Shown piece by piece: positions 46,276 to 55,271 of a stretch of 64,000 nt of DNA (positions are counted from its first letter, which is position 1; every line of letters begins with the position of its first letter). The position numbers and the translations under genes are program-made. Where the stretch lies: the NCBI RefSeq assembly GCF_019645875.1, contig NZ_CP081000.1, forward strand, positions 2,976,001-3,040,000. Direction: 5' to 3'. A model generated the notes under the pieces. It had not been told where the DNA came from, ran no database searches, and worked only from the letters and a program-made list of their open reading frames with translations. The stretch is from Mycolicibacterium senegalense. GTDB taxonomy: Bacteria; Actinomycetota; Actinomycetes; Mycobacteriales; Mycobacteriaceae.

Positions 46276-46389
46276 CAACGACTCGAATTGCTGACTGCCC
46301 GCCGCCGCGACCGGCTAGGCTTCTGGCCCAAAGTCAACGAACTCCGCCGGTCTGAGGCAACCAGGGTCCGGCAACGCTGAGGGTGGAAC

Positions 46390-46827
46390 ATGATTCGGGA
46401 ACTCTTCGCCACGACGGCGGTCGCCGCGGCGGCACTGGCAACAGCCATTTCGGTGGCGCCGGGCGCTCTGGCCGACGACAACACCAACATGTACCCGGAC
46501 AATCCGGGCCGCTATCCCACCGATGTCCCGGGGATGAGCTACGAAGCGTCCAATGGCGCACCCTGCTACAGCTGGGAGCGCAACGTCTTCGGCCGCGGCC
46601 CGGGCGGCACGGCGATGCAGTGCAAGTGGATTCCGAACCAGTGGCCGCCGGTGTACACGGGCTTCTGGACTTACGCCTACCCGTTGAACGGCGTGCAGGA
46701 GATCGGCTCGCCATGCCCTGGGCCGCAGGAGGCCGCTCAGTCGCCTGACGGTCGGCCGATGCTGTGCCTCGGCGCGCAGGGGTGGCAACCGGGCATATTG
46801 ACCGGAGACGGTTTCTTTCCGGTCTGA
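46390..46827 (+). CDS. Small secreted cysteine-containing protein
   Basis: This 145-residue protein has a signal peptide (MIRELFATTAVAAAALATAI, cleaved after GALA near residue 28). The mature part is rich in Pro, Gly, Trp and Tyr, with four cysteines (in APCYSWE, MQCKW, GSPCPG and MLCLG) that could form two disulfides. Similar exported proteins of unknown function are common in mycobacteria. GGTGGA precedes the ATG. Its neighbour downstream is an acyl-CoA synthetase with its own promoter region. Confidence 0.77.
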   Translation: MIRELFATTAVAAAALATAISVAPGALADDNTNMYPDNPGRYPTDVPGMSYEASNGAPCYSWERNVFGRGPGGTAMQCKWIPNQWPPVYTGFWTYAYPLNGVQEIGSPCPGPQEAAQSPDGRPMLCLGAQGWQPGILTGDGFFPV

Positions 46828-46939
46828 CCCGGTGTGACGGTGTGATCCGACCTGAGGCGCGGGTCACATCCCCTCGGCCATACAGCCAAGTGGTGCATGT
46901 ATGGTCGTGGGGCCCGAGTCCGTGCACACCAGGAGTGCC

Positions 46940-48613
46940 ATGAGCGCCGACGTGAAGTTCGATCTGTCCACAGTCTTCTCCACGGTGGCCGACGCCGTGC
47001 CCGATCAGACCTTCCTGGTGTGGCGGGATCGCCGCTTGAGCTACGCCGAGTTCGACACGCGCGTCGACGGCTTCGCGCACTACCTCGTCTCGGCCGGTCT
47101 CGGGGTGCACACCGAGCGCGACGGCCTGGCCGGACATGAATCGGGTCAGGACCACCTCGGCATCTACCTGCGCAACGGCAACGAGTACCTCGAGTCCATG
47201 ATCGGCAGCTACCGCGCGCGGGTGGCACCGTTCAACGTCAGCTACCGGTATGTGGAAGAGGAACTCCTCTACCTGCTGAAGGATTCGAACGCCCGGGCGG
47301 TGATCTACAACGCCGAGTTCGCGCCCCGGGTGGCCGCGATCCGCGACCAATTGCCCAACCTGCAGGTGTTCATCCAGGTCGCCGACGAGTCGGGTAACGC
47401 GCTGCTGCCGGGTGCCGTCGATTACGAGACAATCCTGAAAACCCCTGCGCCGCAAGCGGGCATGCCGACCCCATCCGGCGACGATCTCTACGTTCTCTAC
47501 ACGGGCGGCACCACCGGCATGCCCAAGGGTGTGCTGTGGCGCCAGCACGACATCTTCCTGTCCTCGATGGGCGGCCGGCCGTTCGGCAGCGACACCTTCA
47601 TCGGTTCGTACGAGGAACTCGCCGAGCGCGCGCGCACCGCGGGCGGCGGTTTGTCGCTGCTGATGATCCCGCCGTTCATGCACGGGGCCGCGCAGTGGGC
47701 CGCCTACAACGCCATCACGATGGGCGGAAAACTGGTCATCCCCGACGATGTGGTGCGGATGCGCCCCGACAACGTGCTGACGCTGGCCGCGCGCGAGCGC
47801 GTGTTGAGCATCCCGGTGGTCGGCGATGCGATCGCCCGGCCGCTGATCGACGAGATCGAGAAGGGCGACTACGACCTGTCCGGACTGTTCACGATCACCA
47901 ACGGAGGCGCACCGCTCTCCCCCACCGTGCGGGAACGGATCCTGGCCGCGCTGCCGCACCTGATGCTGCTCGACGCCGTGGGATCCTCCGAGTCGGGCAC
48001 CCAGATGAGCACCGCTTCCACCGCGGGCACCGATTCCGAGGCCGCCATTTTCAGTCCGCAGTCCGACACCGCTGTGGTCGCCGAGGACATGTCCCGGGTG
48101 CTCGGCCCCGGTGAGGGCGGCGGCTGGCTGGCCCGGCGCGACCTCATCCCGCTGGGTTACCTGGGCGATGAGGCCAAGACCGCCCGGACCTTCCCCACCA
48201 TCGACGGAGTCCGCTGGGCGGTTCCGGGCGACCGGGCAAATGTCTTGGAGGACGGCCGCATTCAGCTGCTGGGCCGGGATTCTGTCACCATCAACTCGGG
48301 CGGCGAGAAGATCTTCGTCGAAGAGGTGGAACGGGCCATCGCCGCGCACCCGGCCGTGTACGACGTGGTGGTGGTCGGTCGCCCGTCGGAGCGGTGGGGC
48401 AACGAGGTCGTGGCTGTGGTGCAGTTCGCCGAAGGCGCCTCGGCCACCGACGAGGAACTCGTGGCGGTGTGTGAGCGTGCGATCGCGCGCTACAAGATTC
48501 CGAAGGCCTTCGTCCGGGCCGGGCAAATCGTGCGCTCCCCCGCGGGCAAGGCCGACTACCGCTGGGCCAAGTCGGTGGCCACCGAGCATGCCGAGGCGGT
48601 CAGCACCGCCTGA
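46940..48613 (+). CDS. Acyl-CoA synthetase (FadD19-like)
   Basis: This 557-residue ANL-superfamily enzyme has the P-loop LYTGGTTGMPKGVLW, the A5 region DAVGSSESGTQ and the A8/A10 blocks LGRDSVTINSGGEKIFVEEV and RSPAGKADYRW. It activates a carboxylic acid through an acyl-AMP to acyl-CoA. Length and motif details resemble FadD19/FadD17, which act on steroid side chains or long-chain acids. ATG 46940 has AGGAG four bases upstream. It converges with a minus-strand SRPBCC/P450/SDR group, so one pathway is plausible. The substrate is inferred. Confidence 0.88.
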   Translation: MSADVKFDLSTVFSTVADAVPDQTFLVWRDRRLSYAEFDTRVDGFAHYLVSAGLGVHTERDGLAGHESGQDHLGIYLRNGNEYLESMIGSYRARVAPFNVSYRYVEEELLYLLKDSNARAVIYNAEFAPRVAAIRDQLPNLQVFIQVADESGNALLPGAVDYETILKTPAPQAGMPTPSGDDLYVLYTGGTTGMPKGVLWRQHDIFLSSMGGRPFGSDTFIGSYEELAERARTAGGGLSLLMIPPFMHGAAQWAAYNAITMGGKLVIPDDVVRMRPDNVLTLAARERVLSIPVVGDAIARPLIDEIEKGDYDLSGLFTITNGGAPLSPTVRERILAALPHLMLLDAVGSSESGTQMSTASTAGTDSEAAIFSPQSDTAVVAEDMSRVLGPGEGGGWLARRDLIPLGYLGDEAKTARTFPTIDGVRWAVPGDRANVLEDGRIQLLGRDSVTINSGGEKIFVEEVERAIAAHPAVYDVVVVGRPSERWGNEVVAVVQFAEGASATDEELVAVCERAIARYKIPKAFVRAGQIVRSPAGKADYRWAKSVATEHAEAVSTA

Positions 48614-48614
48614 C

Positions 48615-49073
48615 TCACGCCGCGAACAGTTTCGCGATCCCGGCCAGCATCGTGGTGTGGGCGGCGACCGCCTGCCCCACTGTGACCGCCAGTAACGGCC
48701 GCGGAGCGGCGATGGTCAACTCCTCGGTGATCCTGGTTCCGGTTTCGCCGGCCGCGAAATCCACCCGGCTGTCGAGCCGCACCTGTGGGAACTGCCGGGC
48801 CTGCGCGGTCACCGCACCCGTGGTGGGAACGATGAGACTGGCCCGATAGGTGATCGGAAGCGTCAACGGCCCCAGGGGGATTCGGTCACGTACCTGATAG
48901 TCCTGCCGATACCCGTCGCCCAGGTCCACGCGGCCGGTACTGCGCACCCACTGCACGAGGGGGTGCACCCGCGAAATGTTGTCCAGGTCGACGTAGAACG
49001 CCCGCACCTGTTCCGGCGGGGCAGGCACCTCGCCACTGACACTGCGCCGGGCCCGCCCGATCCAGATGCTCAC
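48615..49073 (-). CDS. SRPBCC-family (START-like) protein
   Basis: This 152-residue protein has the SRPBCC pattern: VSGEVPAPPEQVRAFYVDLD near the N-terminus, a central beta-sheet and a long C-terminal helix (AVTVGQAVAAHTTMLAGIAK). The fold binds hydrophobic ligands such as polyketides and lipids. It lies 19 bases downstream of the P450 gene on the same strand, so it is likely cotranscribed and could carry or process the P450 substrate. Its stop lies one base from the convergent fadD stop. Confidence 0.82.
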   Translation of the reverse strand: MSIWIGRARRSVSGEVPAPPEQVRAFYVDLDNISRVHPLVQWVRSTGRVDLGDGYRQDYQVRDRIPLGPLTLPITYRASLIVPTTGAVTAQARQFPQVRLDSRVDFAAGETGTRITEELTIAAPRPLLAVTVGQAVAAHTTMLAGIAKLFAA

Positions 49074-49092
49074 GGCGCCCAGTTCACCACAG

Positions 49093-50277
49093 TCAGTTCA
49101 CCAGGATGCGCAATTGCTCCCAACCGCGCACCGTCGAGGTAGGCGCGAGTTTCGCACTGTCGTAGTCGATCTCCCATTCCGGGAACCGGTTGAGCAACTC
49201 GTCGAGCGCGACGCGGCCCTCGAGGCGGGCCAGGTTGGCGCCGAGGCAATAGTGCAGGCCCTTGCCGAAAGTCAGGTGGCTGATGTTGTCCCGATGAATG
49301 TCGAAGGTGTCGGGGTCGCGGTAACGACGCGGGTCGCGGTTGGCCGCCCCGAAAAGCAGCAGCATCGCACTGCCGGCGGGCACGGTGGTGCCGTCATATT
49401 CGAAATCTCTTGCCACCCATCGTGCCACGTGCGGTCCGGTGGGTTCGAAACGAAGTGTCTCGTCGACTGCCCGGGTCAACAGCGACCGATCCTGCTCCAC
49501 TTCGCGACGCTGGTCGGGATGTTCGGCCAGCACTTTCGCCAGCCAGCCGATGAGCCGTCCGGTGGTCTCGTTGCCCGCCCCGGCGACCACCTGGGTGTAG
49601 TGCAGCACCTCTTTACGATCGAGCTTGCGCGTGACCCCGAGCTCGTCGGTGAACTCGACGTTGAGCAGTGCGGTCATCAGGTCGTCGGAGGGATTCTTGG
49701 ACCGCCATTCGACGTAGTCGGCGTAGATCCGGCCATCGGCGATGCGGTCGGCCTGCGCCACCTTCATCGGCGCGCCGGGTTTGGTGCGCAAATTCGCGTC
49801 GTTGGCGTCACGGACCTCGATCTGCTCGGATTCGGGTATACCCAGCAGCATGCCGATCACCCGCATCGGCATCATCGACGCCAGTTCGGCGATGATGTCG
49901 AAATCGCCTGAGCCGACCAGCGGATCGAGGCACCGCACGCAGAACTGCCGGATCTGATCCTCGATCTCGGCCATCCGCCGGGGCGTGAACACCCGCGACA
50001 TCAGCCCGCGCAGCAGGGTGTGCATGGGCGGGTCTTCGAACATCATCACGCCCGGCGGCATGTCGAAGTCGGACTTGACCAGTTCGAGGATGTCACTGCG
50101 GCTGTTGGAGAAGGTTTCCCAGTCCGACAATGCCTTCTCGACATCGGCGTGCCGGGACAGTGCCCAGAAGTCGTATCGCTCGTTGTGATAGAGCGGGGCT
50201 TCGTCGCGCAGCCGGGCGTAGACCGGATAGGGATCGGCGACGATCCCGGTGTCGTACGGGTCGTAATAGACGCTCAT
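49093..50277 (-). CDS. Cytochrome P450
   Basis: This 394-residue soluble bacterial P450 has the I-helix motif AGNETTGRLIGW, the ExxR motif in DETLRFEP, and the heme-binding loop FGKGLHYCLGANLARLEG with Cys344 as iron ligand. The ATG at 50277 overlaps the SDR stop as ATGA, so the SDR and P450 are translated together; a longer upstream frame lies inside the SDR gene. The P450 probably hydroxylates a lipid or terpenoid and the SDR oxidises the resulting alcohol. The family number cannot be assigned by eye. Confidence 0.92.
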   Translation of the reverse strand: MSVYYDPYDTGIVADPYPVYARLRDEAPLYHNERYDFWALSRHADVEKALSDWETFSNSRSDILELVKSDFDMPPGVMMFEDPPMHTLLRGLMSRVFTPRRMAEIEDQIRQFCVRCLDPLVGSGDFDIIAELASMMPMRVIGMLLGIPESEQIEVRDANDANLRTKPGAPMKVAQADRIADGRIYADYVEWRSKNPSDDLMTALLNVEFTDELGVTRKLDRKEVLHYTQVVAGAGNETTGRLIGWLAKVLAEHPDQRREVEQDRSLLTRAVDETLRFEPTGPHVARWVARDFEYDGTTVPAGSAMLLLFGAANRDPRRYRDPDTFDIHRDNISHLTFGKGLHYCLGANLARLEGRVALDELLNRFPEWEIDYDSAKLAPTSTVRGWEQLRILVN

Positions 50278-51110
50278 TTGAGACAGCTGCCGGCGTCGAC
50301 GGGCAGCGTCACTCCGGTGATGTAGCGGGCTTCGTCCGACGCCAGGAACAAGACCGCATTGCTGATGTCCTCGGGCGTGACCCACGGAATCGGCAACATG
50401 TGAAAGGTCTGGCAGATCGGTGCCAGATCGTCGGGTCCTGGGTTCTCCAGGTCCGGCCGGAACATGCGGTAGGTGGTGTCGTTCATCAGCATCGGGCTGT
50501 TGACGTGGGTCGGGTGTACGGAATTGACCCGGATCGAGTGCTGGCCCAGTTCGACGGCGAAGCTGCGCATCAGCCCGACCACACCGTGTTTGGCCGCGAC
50601 GTAGTGCCCGGTGAACGGGTAGGCCTTCGACCCGGCCACCGAACTGGTCAGAATGATCGAACCGCCGCGCCCGCCGGCGAGCATGTGGGGCACACCGGCT
50701 TTCACCGTCTTCCACACCCCGCTGAGGTTCACGTCGATCATCTCCTGCCAGAGCTCCTCGTCCATCCGGTCCAGCTTCACCCCGGTGGTGCCGATGCCCG
50801 CATTGGCCGCGATGATGTCCAGCCGGCCGAGGTGCTCGACACCACTGTCGACCGCCGCTGCCAGGGCGCTGAAATCACGCACGTCGACCTCGGCGGTGAC
50901 GATGCGCCGCCCGAGGTTCTTGACCAGGTTCGCGGTCTCGGCGAGGTCTTCGGTCGTCGCACCCGATGCCGGGGACCGGTCGAACGAGGCGCAGATGTCC
51001 ACGCCGATGATGTCGGCTCCCTCGGCGGCCAGCCGGACCGCGTGGCTGCGTCCCTGACCGCGCGCCGCGCCGGTGATCAACGCGACCTTGCCCTCGACCC
51101 GTCCTGCCAT
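50274..51110 (-). CDS. Mycofactocin-coupled-type SDR oxidoreductase
   Basis: This 278-residue SDR has cofactor motif ITGAARGQGRSHAVRLA, NAGIG, the active-site Tyr in GHYVAAKHG, and the longer segment after the first strand (VDICASFDRSPASGATTEDL) that is typical of the mycofactocin-associated SDR family, which keeps a non-exchangeable NAD cofactor. It therefore probably oxidises an alcohol with the mycofactocin redox carrier as electron acceptor. ATG 51110 lies 20 bases from a perfect palindrome. It leads the SDR-P450-SRPBCC operon and is divergent from a TetR gene. Confidence 0.88.
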   Translation of the reverse strand: MAGRVEGKVALITGAARGQGRSHAVRLAAEGADIIGVDICASFDRSPASGATTEDLAETANLVKNLGRRIVTAEVDVRDFSALAAAVDSGVEHLGRLDIIAANAGIGTTGVKLDRMDEELWQEMIDVNLSGVWKTVKAGVPHMLAGGRGGSIILTSSVAGSKAYPFTGHYVAAKHGVVGLMRSFAVELGQHSIRVNSVHPTHVNSPMLMNDTTYRMFRPDLENPGPDDLAPICQTFHMLPIPWVTPEDISNAVLFLASDEARYITGVTLPVDAGSCLK

Positions 51111-51130
51111 TGCCCCACCCTCCGCCGACT

Positions 51131-51146
51131 TTGGGCGATCGCCCAA
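51131..51146. promoter_or_regulatory. Perfect palindromic operator between SDR/P450 operon and TetR/fadD
   Basis: TTGGGCGATCGCCCAA is a perfect 16-bp palindrome located 20 bases upstream of the SDR start and 54 bases upstream of the TetR ATG. It is centred in the divergent promoter region, the expected site for the adjacent TetR to repress both the SDR-P450-SRPBCC operon and its own TetR-fadD operon. It does not fit the KstR consensus. Confidence 0.8.
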
Positions 51147-51200
51147 TAACTACACTCAGGCAATGTCTAGCAGCCGCCGCCACGCGTGGTCAAGGGTGCG

Positions 51201-51794
51201 ATGAGTACGCAAAAGGCCGCGTCCGGACGCGATTCGAGCACCCGCAGAGCACTGATCCGAGCCACCGCTCAGGTGATGCTCGCCGAGGGGTATGCCGCCG
51301 CGACGTCGCGTCGGGTGGCCGCGGAGGCCGGGGTCAAGCCCGCACTCGTGCACTACTACTTCCCCAGCATGGACGACCTGTACGTGGCGGTGCTGCGGGC
51401 CGGCGCCGAAGCGAACCTCAGCACCCAGCGGGAGGCCTTCGCCGAGCAGTCTCCCCTGCACGCGCTGTGGTCGCTCAACAGTGCGCAGGGCGCTGCGCTG
51501 TGGATGGAGTTCATGGCGCTGGCCAACCACCGCAAGGCCATCCGCAGCGAGATCGCGGGCTATGCCGACCGGTTCCGCGACCTTGAGGAGTCGGCGATGA
51601 CCGCTGCCTTGCAGGCTCACGGTGTCGACACCGACGAATTCCCGCCGGTGGTGATGTCGATGATCGTGGCGAGCCTGGCCCGCATCCTGGTGTTGGAACA
51701 GGGCCTCGGCATCAGTCGCGGTCATGCGCAAGCGCAGGATTTCGTGCGGCGTTATCTGGATCGGTTCGAACTCCCCCGGGGCGGCCCAGAGTGA
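51201..51794 (+). CDS. TetR-family regulator of the SDR/P450 and fadD operons
   Basis: From ATG 51201 the regulator has 197 residues; GTG 51186 is an alternative start. The helix-turn-helix is GYAAATSRRVAAEAGVKPAL followed by VHYYFPSMDDL. A helical ligand domain follows. It is divergent from the mycofactocin-type SDR with a perfect palindrome between them, and its stop overlaps the fadD start (GTGA, 51791-51794). The ligand is probably an acyl-CoA or an intermediate of the pathway encoded here. Confidence 0.88.
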   Translation: MSTQKAASGRDSSTRRALIRATAQVMLAEGYAAATSRRVAAEAGVKPALVHYYFPSMDDLYVAVLRAGAEANLSTQREAFAEQSPLHALWSLNSAQGAALWMEFMALANHRKAIRSEIAGYADRFRDLEESAMTAALQAHGVDTDEFPPVVMSMIVASLARILVLEQGLGISRGHAQAQDFVRRYLDRFELPRGGPE

Positions 51795-53290
51795 CCTTGC
51801 TACATGAGTTGATCTCGGCCGCGGCCGCGGCAGCGCCGCAGCGGCCGGCCGTGATCACCGACGACGGAGCCACCACGACCTTCGCCGAGCTCGATCGCCA
51901 GGTCCACGACGTCGCCGGTTGGATCGCGGCCCGGACCGCGCCCGGCGACCGGGTGGCCGTCGTCGCCGACAACAGCGCTGCCTACGCGCAGCTGTACTAC
52001 GGCGTGCCGCGCAGCGGACGCATTCTGACCCTCATCAATCAGCGTCTCAGTCCGAACGAGCAAGCCGCACAGTTGTCCACCGTCGCCCCCGCACTGATCC
52101 TCGGCGACGAACGCTACCTGTCGGCCCTGGCCGGCACGGGCGCCGCGGTGGAGCGGGCCGTCGCGTTCGAGTCCGAGCAGTGGCGGGCGGCGACCACTTC
52201 CGGCCTGCCCTGCCCCGAGGTCACGAATCCTGACGATCCGGCCTGGCTGTTGTTCACCAGCGGGTCCACCGGTACCCCGAAAGCTGTTGTGCACACCCAT
52301 CGTTCGATTCTCACCGCCGTCTGGGGCTCGGTCGAGGGCCGCTCGGTGCAGCCCGGCGGCGTCTACCTGCTGCCGTTCCCGATGTGCCATATCGCCGGAT
52401 ACAACATGCTGGTCCAGCACGCGGTCGCCGCAACGGTCGTACTGTGCGCACAGTTTCGCCCGGATGGTTTCGCCGAGCTGGTCCGCACGCACGGGGTGAC
52501 TTCGTGCTCGCTGGCGCCGACGATGCTGCACGCCCTGCTGGGTCATCTGAGCCGCACCGGGACCGACCTGCCCAGCCTCACGGCGATCGCCTACGGATCG
52601 GCCGCGATGCCCCTGGATCTGCTGCGGCGCGCGATCGAGATGCTCGGGGTCGACTTCCATCAGGGCTACGGGATGACCGAAACCGGCGGGAACATCACGT
52701 TTCTCGGCCCGGACGACCATCGGGCCGGAGCCGCGGGCCGACCTGACCTGCTGACCAGTGCGGGCTACCCGCACCCCGGCATCGAGATCGGTATCGCCGA
52801 CCCGTCCGGGAATCTGCTGACCACGGGCCAGGTGGGCGAGATCGTGGTGCGCGGCGCGCAGGTGACGCCCGGCTACTGGCCCGACGGTGTCAGTACCGCG
52901 AACGGCTGGTTGCATACCGGCGACATGGGCCGCACCGACGCCGACGGGCGCCTGTACGTCGTCGACCGGCTCAAGGACATCATCGTCACCGGCGGCGAGA
53001 ATGTGTCGTCGCGCGAGGTGGAGGATGTGCTGTCGGGCCATCCCGCCGTCGACCAGGTGGCCGTGGTCGCCGTACCCGACGACTACTGGGGCGAAGCGGT
53101 GTGCGCCGTGGTCGTCCCGGTGGCGGGGCGCGCGCCGACGGCCGAGGAGCTAATGGAGCATGTCCGACGGGAGATCGCGGCGTTCAAGCGGCCTCGGGTG
53201 GTGCTGTTCACCGAGGCGCTACCGCTGACCGGCAACGGCAAGGTCGCCAAAGACCGGGTACGTGCCTTCGCCCGCGCCCGGCAAATTTAA
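51791..53290 (+). CDS. Acyl-CoA synthetase / AMP-dependent ligase
   Basis: This 499-residue ANL enzyme has the P-loop LLFTSGSTGTPKAVV, the A5 motif GYGMTETGGN, the A7 motif WLHTGDMGRTD, the A8 hinge DRLKDIIVTGGENVSSREVE and the catalytic Lys in LTGNGKVAKDRV. It is translationally coupled to TetR. The compact size is typical of medium-chain or aromatic/terpenoid acid ligases. The product of the divergent P450/SDR operon, once oxidised to an acid, would be a logical substrate. AACGGG/CCCGTT at 53289-53313 may be a weak terminator. Confidence 0.89.
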   Translation: MTLLHELISAAAAAAPQRPAVITDDGATTTFAELDRQVHDVAGWIAARTAPGDRVAVVADNSAAYAQLYYGVPRSGRILTLINQRLSPNEQAAQLSTVAPALILGDERYLSALAGTGAAVERAVAFESEQWRAATTSGLPCPEVTNPDDPAWLLFTSGSTGTPKAVVHTHRSILTAVWGSVEGRSVQPGGVYLLPFPMCHIAGYNMLVQHAVAATVVLCAQFRPDGFAELVRTHGVTSCSLAPTMLHALLGHLSRTGTDLPSLTAIAYGSAAMPLDLLRRAIEMLGVDFHQGYGMTETGGNITFLGPDDHRAGAAGRPDLLTSAGYPHPGIEIGIADPSGNLLTTGQVGEIVVRGAQVTPGYWPDGVSTANGWLHTGDMGRTDADGRLYVVDRLKDIIVTGGENVSSREVEDVLSGHPAVDQVAVVAVPDDYWGEAVCAVVVPVAGRAPTAEELMEHVRREIAAFKRPRVVLFTEALPLTGNGKVAKDRVRAFARARQI

Positions 53291-53372
53291 CGGGCCGTCA
53301 ACTCAATCCCGTTCGGGTGGCCCACAACGGTGCTAGCGTTCGGCGTTACCTGCGCACACCTGGGAGTGCCAC

Positions 53373-53933
53373 ATGACTGCCGACGATCGTGACTGGACCA
53401 CACCCGCTGCGATGGCCATCCCGCCGGAGGGCTATTTCGAACTTGTGCCGGGGCGTTACGGGCCCACCTACCCGAGAACTCCTGCCTGCCACGGCTTTAC
53501 CATCATCGCCAAGGTGAAGGAGGGGCGCGAGGAGGCGGTCCGCGCCTACGGCAAACAGATCGAGGAGGCCGTCGCCGCCAGCCCGGAGGTCCTCGCACCG
53601 CTGCGGCTGCACTATTTGCGTTGGCAGCTGTTCGATGTCGGCTCCGGGTTGCACTTCCAGTACCAGGGCATCTTCGACACCGACTTCGACAAGTACACCG
53701 AAGACGCGGTGCAACTGTTCAGCGCTACCGGCATCACCACGGTGTTCACCAACCTGGAGGGGTTTCCCGAGGATTGGAAGGAGAACCCGCAGGCGTTCAT
53801 CGAGTTCGTCCGGGCTCATCAGGTGCCGAGCTTCCTGGAATACGGTGAGTACCCGTACGTCACCGCCGACGAGATCAAGAAGGCACTGCGGCTCAAGGCC
53901 GCCTTCTCCACCATGCTCGATCAGATGCAGTAG
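53373..53933 (+). CDS. Unknown protein, first gene of the DyP cassette
   Basis: This 186-residue soluble protein has a central ferredoxin-like or dimeric alpha/beta-barrel pattern (ACHGFTIIAKVKEGREEAVR, HFQYQGIFDTDFDKYTED), bounded by PPEGYFELVPGRYGPTYPRT and a charged C-terminal helix. DyP peroxidases are built from two such folds, so this could be a one-domain relative or a partner. ATG 53373 follows GGGAG. The DyP gene starts 6 bases after its stop, so the two are cotranscribed. I do not recognise a named family. Confidence 0.75.
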   Translation: MTADDRDWTTPAAMAIPPEGYFELVPGRYGPTYPRTPACHGFTIIAKVKEGREEAVRAYGKQIEEAVAASPEVLAPLRLHYLRWQLFDVGSGLHFQYQGIFDTDFDKYTEDAVQLFSATGITTVFTNLEGFPEDWKENPQAFIEFVRAHQVPSFLEYGEYPYVTADEIKKALRLKAAFSTMLDQMQ

Positions 53934-53939
53934 CCGGCC

Positions 53940-55271
53940 GTGCTCGAGCTCGACGAGATTCAACACATTTTGTTGACGCGCACCCCGGCTCTCACCGGGC
54001 GTTACGAGTTCCTGACGTTCGACACCGCCGAGGGCGGCCGGGCCTGGCTCACCGCGCTGTTGGACAAGGTGCAATCAGCGGCCGACGCGGCGGCCACGAT
54101 GGACGAGTCCGACCGCTGGGTCACGTTGGCGTTCACCTGGACCGGGTTGCGGTCGCTCGGCGTCGCGGAGGAATCGTTGGCGACGTTCCCCGACGCGTTC
54201 CGGCAGGGCATGGCGCAGCGTGCCGCGATTCTGGGCGACACCGGCGCCGCGGCGCCTGAGCATTGGCTCGGTGGCCTGGCCGGTGAGGATTTGCACGCCA
54301 TCGCGATTCTGTTCTCCCGCACCGACGAGCAGTGTCGCCGCTCGATCGAGGAACACGACAAGCTGCTGGACCGTACCGACGGGGTGCGCAGCCTGTCCCA
54401 TCTCGACCTGAACGCCACGCCGCCGTTCAACTACGCCCACGACCATTTCGGATTCCGCGATCGGCTGTCCCAGCCGGTCATGAAAGGTTCCGGGGAGCAG
54501 CCCACCCCGGGCTCGGGCGACGCGCTTGAGCCCGGCGAGTTCATCCTCGGCTATCCCGACGAGGACGGCCCGGTCGCCAACCTGCCTCAACCGGAAGTGC
54601 TTTCGCGCAACGGCAGCTACCTGGCCTACCGTCGGCTCGAGGAGCATGTCGCGCTGTTCCGGGACTACGTTCGCGAGCGGTCGGATTCGCCCGAGGCCGA
54701 GGAGCTGCTGGCGGCGAAATTCATGGGCCGGTGGCGCAGCGGCGCTCCCCTGGTCCTGGCACCCGACCGCGACGATCCCGAGCTCGGCGCAGATCCCATG
54801 CGCAACAACGACTTCAACTACAAGGAAATGGATCCCTTCGGCTACGCGTGCCCACTGGGTTCACATGCGCGCCGGCTCAATCCGCGGGACACCGCGCACT
54901 ACATGAACCGGCGCCGGATGATCCGGCGCGGGGCCACCTACGGCCCGGCACTACCGGACGGGGCCCCCGACGACGGTGTCGAGCGGGGCATCGCGGCGTT
55001 CATCATCTGCGCCGACCTGGTTCGCCAGTTCGAGTTCGCGCAGAATGTCTGGATCAACGACAAGACGTTCCACGAACTGGGCAACGAGCGCGACCCGATT
55101 TGCGGAACCCAGGACGGCACGCTGGACTTCACCGTTCCGAAACGACCGATACGCAAGGTACACAAGGGAATCCCGGCGTTCACCACCCTGCGCGGTGGCG
55201 CCTACTTCTTTCTGCCGGGCATGTCGGCGCTACGTTATCTGGCCGCCGGCGACGGAAAGGCAGACCCATGA
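53940..55271 (+). CDS. DyP-type heme peroxidase, divergent GxxDG motif
   Basis: This 443-residue protein matches the large class of dye-decolorizing peroxidases. The distal motif region reads GFRDRLSQP (171-179): Asp174 is kept, but the second Gly of GxxDG is Arg. The probable proximal heme ligand is His309 in CPLGSHARRLNPR, a distal Arg is 329/330 in MIRRGATYG, and DLVRQFEFAQNVWIND and YFFLPGMSALRYL are conserved. No Tat signal is seen, so it is cytosolic or exported as cargo. The GTG start follows the previous stop by 6 bases; the stop overlaps the next start (ATGA). Confidence 0.85.
   Translation: MLELDEIQHILLTRTPALTGRYEFLTFDTAEGGRAWLTALLDKVQSAADAAATMDESDRWVTLAFTWTGLRSLGVAEESLATFPDAFRQGMAQRAAILGDTGAAAPEHWLGGLAGEDLHAIAILFSRTDEQCRRSIEEHDKLLDRTDGVRSLSHLDLNATPPFNYAHDHFGFRDRLSQPVMKGSGEQPTPGSGDALEPGEFILGYPDEDGPVANLPQPEVLSRNGSYLAYRRLEEHVALFRDYVRERSDSPEAEELLAAKFMGRWRSGAPLVLAPDRDDPELGADPMRNNDFNYKEMDPFGYACPLGSHARRLNPRDTAHYMNRRRMIRRGATYGPALPDGAPDDGVERGIAAFIICADLVRQFEFAQNVWINDKTFHELGNERDPICGTQDGTLDFTVPKRPIRKVHKGIPAFTTLRGGAYFFLPGMSALRYLAAGDGKADP

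Noticed and set aside
46878..46904. Inverted repeat CCATAC/GTATGG upstream of fadD
   Set aside because: Arms are only 6 bp with 15 bases between; in this promoter-length gap chance occurrence is plausible and no adjacent regulator supports it.
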